Positions 62,102 through 64,000 of a DNA stretch of 64,000 bases are shown here, one piece after another (the first letter of the stretch is position 1; each line of letters begins with the position of its first letter). The notes under the pieces are model-generated. The model made no database searches, had not been told where the DNA came from, and worked only from the letters and a program-made list of their open reading frames with translations. This DNA is from Bacillus mesophilus (GTDB taxonomy: Bacteria > Bacillota > Bacilli > Bacillales > SA4): positions 310,001-374,000 of the forward strand of contig NZ_JAAIWM010000003.1 in assembly GCF_011008845.1 (NCBI RefSeq), given 5' to 3'. Both the position numbers and the translations under genes were made by a program.

Positions 62102-63442
62102 TTATCTAACCTTACCAAACAGATTTAATACTTTTGAAAGAACAAAAAAAACTAAAGTAATAGCAATAACATAACTAGATGTCTGAACAATTTTCAAGTT
62201 ACTTAATTGAAAGTTTAATATAATTAATCCGAAAATAATTATAGAAAACAAATTAAAATTAGATCTTTTCATATATAAATATGAAATTTTATATATCATC
62301 CCTAAAATGTACATTCCTAAAAACACTCCAGGTATCCAAAAGTTCATAAACATAGTTCCAAGGGTTTCAGTTGGTAATGAAGAAGGAAATAATCTATTAA
62401 ATGGTACTGAAGGTATAACATCCTGCCCATCCACTAATGTTCTCAAGTATACCCCTTCATCTACAGGTGGTTTATCACTATATAACCTACTGGGGATCGG
62501 TGCTATTAAAAGATCGACATAACTTCTTCCTAACCAAATGTTTTTCAGATCAAAATGATTTGTAATAAATAAATAGTGGTCTACATAACTTATTTGCTGA
62601 AAGACACTACCAGTACTCTCAATGACATCATTATAAATATGAGTAGGGTTATTAACTAAATTTTCAAATCCGTCAGGGCTTCTCAGTATCGGTATGACTA
62701 CTATATAGATTAATAAAATAGGTACTAGTAAAAAGGTTTTTAAAGGTACTTTTTTAATGCGTACCACACCATAGTGCCATACAATTACGCATGTAACTAA
62801 AAATTGCAAAGTCGGTTTTCGACCACCAAGGGTCGAAAGAGTAAAAGAAACAAGTAATATTAAAAGAAATAAAATTATATACTTTAGAATATTTTTTTTA
62901 AACTTAAAGGTATATATAAAAGTATAGACAGATATATTAAGGAAGATAAACAATACTAGAGTATATCCATTACCAGATGTGAATTCTGCTCTATGTTGCA
63001 GGTTATTAATTAAAAAGTAAAAGCCACCTATATCATTTAAGAATATTAGGTAACCGAATAAGCCAATTAACCCGGAAGTTAAAAAAATGGTATTATATCT
63101 AATTCTACTCTCCTTAAATTTAAGAACTGGGATACTAGAGATAAAAGCATTTGGAATTCTAAATTTCAAACCAAAAAGCAAACCTATAAATCCGATTATT
63201 TGTACTAATCCATAAAATGATATAATTTGATCTAATTCATTATATTGAAAATGTCTACTTATATTGTGATTAATCACATCATTATTGATACTAATAGATA
63301 ATAAATATGGAACAGTAGTTAAGACTAAAAAGAAACAAGAAATCATTAGCGGGGACAACAAATCTCCACCTTTGTTTCTCCAAATTATCATTGGAGTTAA
63401 GAAAAAAACTAATAGTATTAAACTAACAACAAAAATAATCAT
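62102..63442 (-). CDS. Wzy-like oligosaccharide repeat-unit polymerase
   Basis: A 446-residue protein with about 12 membrane helices and a large outer loop (residues about 240-340) containing D-K-P-P-V-D-E-G and L-P-T-E-T-L-G. This pattern matches O-antigen/capsule polymerases, which join lipid-linked repeat units outside the membrane. ATG 63442 is preferred over GTG 63448 because of its distance to AAGGG. Sequence similarity in this family is low, so the call rests on topology and context. Confidence 0.82.
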   Translation of the reverse strand: MIIFVVSLILLVFFLTPMIIWRNKGGDLLSPLMISCFFLVLTTVPYLLSISINNDVINHNISRHFQYNELDQIISFYGLVQIIGFIGLLFGLKFRIPNAFISSIPVLKFKESRIRYNTIFLTSGLIGLFGYLIFLNDIGGFYFLINNLQHRAEFTSGNGYTLVLFIFLNISVYTFIYTFKFKKNILKYIILFLLILLVSFTLSTLGGRKPTLQFLVTCVIVWHYGVVRIKKVPLKTFLLVPILLIYIVVIPILRSPDGFENLVNNPTHIYNDVIESTGSVFQQISYVDHYLFITNHFDLKNIWLGRSYVDLLIAPIPSRLYSDKPPVDEGVYLRTLVDGQDVIPSVPFNRLFPSSLPTETLGTMFMNFWIPGVFLGMYILGMIYKISYLYMKRSNFNLFSIIIFGLIILNFQLSNLKIVQTSSYVIAITLVFFVLSKVLNLFGKVR

Positions 63443-63522
63443 ATGCACTTAACCCTTCTAGTCTTTGTCTATTTTTCTTAGATGAACAATTAATTTTGTT
63501 TTTTCCTAAATTTAATATGGAT

Positions 63523-64000
63523 TCATACTTTGTATCTGAATATAACAATTGATATAAATAGCCTAATGATATTTGAAAGAATAACGGAATAAACCGCCCC
63601 ATCTATACCATACAAAGGAATAAATATCAAAGAAAAAATGAAAGTAATTATTGTAGAAGTTATCATTATAGGTACTTGGACTGTGTATTTTTTTACTGCT
63701 ATTAACGCAGTTGAAATAAAACTAGTGGTATACCAAAACAGTCCCGCAATCATCATGAAAGTTAGAGTATACTTTAAATCACTATAATCATTGGTATACA
63801 ATATAGAAAGAATAGTATCCCCATAAAAGTAACTTGCCAATATACTAAATGAAGATACGACAAAACCAAATAACATAAGATTTTTCAAAAGCTTGTAAAA
63901 GGTCACAGCATCCTTATTAACGTAGTATTTTGCTAATCTAGGAATCGCGGCGTGGCATAACGCAGAAATAACAGTTCCAAAGGCTATCATGATATTCATT
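63523..64000 (-). CDS. Wzx-like polysaccharide flippase (5' part outside the window)
   Basis: The last 158 residues of a MATE/MVF-superfamily exporter, entering from the right edge. Visible are five or so membrane helices, I-P-R-L-A-K-Y-Y near the start and the polysaccharide-synthesis C-terminal domain ending I-F-R-Y-K-V. The apparent Met start at the window edge lies mid-protein, since relatives have about 480 residues. It would flip lipid-linked repeat units for the Wzy-like polymerase downstream. Confidence 0.85.
   Translation of the reverse strand, partial: MNIMIAFGTVISALCHAAIPRLAKYYVNKDAVTFYKLLKNLMLFGFVVSSFSILASYFYGDTILSILYTNDYSDLKYTLTFMMIAGLFWYTTSFISTALIAVKKYTVQVPIMITSTIITFIFSLIFIPLYGIDGAVYSVILSNIIRLFISIVIFRYKV

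Overview
The window reads as chromosome of a low-GC, endospore-former-like Bacillaceae bacterium. Most genes have strong GGAGG-type ribosome binding sites with frequent TTG/GTG starts, intrinsic terminators are common, and the gene content (DUF1659/DUF2922/YvrJ trio, YesMN-like two-component pair, VanZ, RAYT-linked comM) fits that group. No tRNA, rRNA, CRISPR array or complete prophage was seen.

Layout. 1-2.4 kb: small genes resembling toxin-immunity genes (DUF2750-like, unknown, SMI1/KNR4). 2.7-6.3 kb: XRE regulator, yiaA, VanZ protein, orphan DnaD-like protein, small membrane proteins. 6.9-16 kb: a peptide/nickel-type ABC importer with an embedded DUF1028 gene, plus a sensor kinase, an AraC-type response regulator and a polytopic membrane protein. 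16.1-18.4 kb: first RAYT transposase/comM-fragment module. 18.4-19.8 kb: permease. 20.1-26.9 kb: one operon for making dTDP-Fuc4NAc (RmlA, RmlB, WecE-like, WecD-like), loading it on a lipid (GT2), flipping it (EamA/SMR-like) and transferring it outside the cell (GT-C). 27-35 kb: PsiE, two paralogous membrane proteins, a MORN protein, an M20 peptidase with a frameshifted start, and an HNH protein. 35.5-42.7 kb: a cellulose-synthase-like operon with PilZ domain, MBOAT and DHHW acetylation proteins, and a convergent GH5 glucanase. 43-46.7 kb: DUF1659/DUF2922/YvrJ genes and the second RAYT/comM module. 47-56 kb: a 1418-residue TPR/C39 protein, full-length comM and the third RAYT/comM module. 56-64 kb: two orphan genes, ugd plus UDP-glucuronate 4-epimerase, a truncated ugd copy, and the 3' part of a Wzx/Wzy capsule-type operon.

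The main unexplained structure is a dispersed 27-bp imperfect palindrome, here called R1 (arms GGTACGAGG and CCTCGTACC around loop TCCCTGTCC). About 30 copies occur between or at the ends of genes and none inside the large operons. A second family, R2 (core GGGACGGTTC / GAACCGTCCC), occurs singly or as inverted pairs like REPINs. R1 copies bound three modules, each made of a RAYT (REP-associated tyrosine transposase) gene directly upstream of a 5' fragment of comM. In each, comM stops exactly where an R1 copy begins. A 5' fragment of ugd and a 3' remnant of comM also abut R1 copies, and several genes have had their 3' ends overwritten by R1 or R2 sequence. My main hypothesis is a REP/RAYT dispersal system genetically linked to the ComM helicase.

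All calls rest on reading the sequence and on remembered family features; no database search was run.
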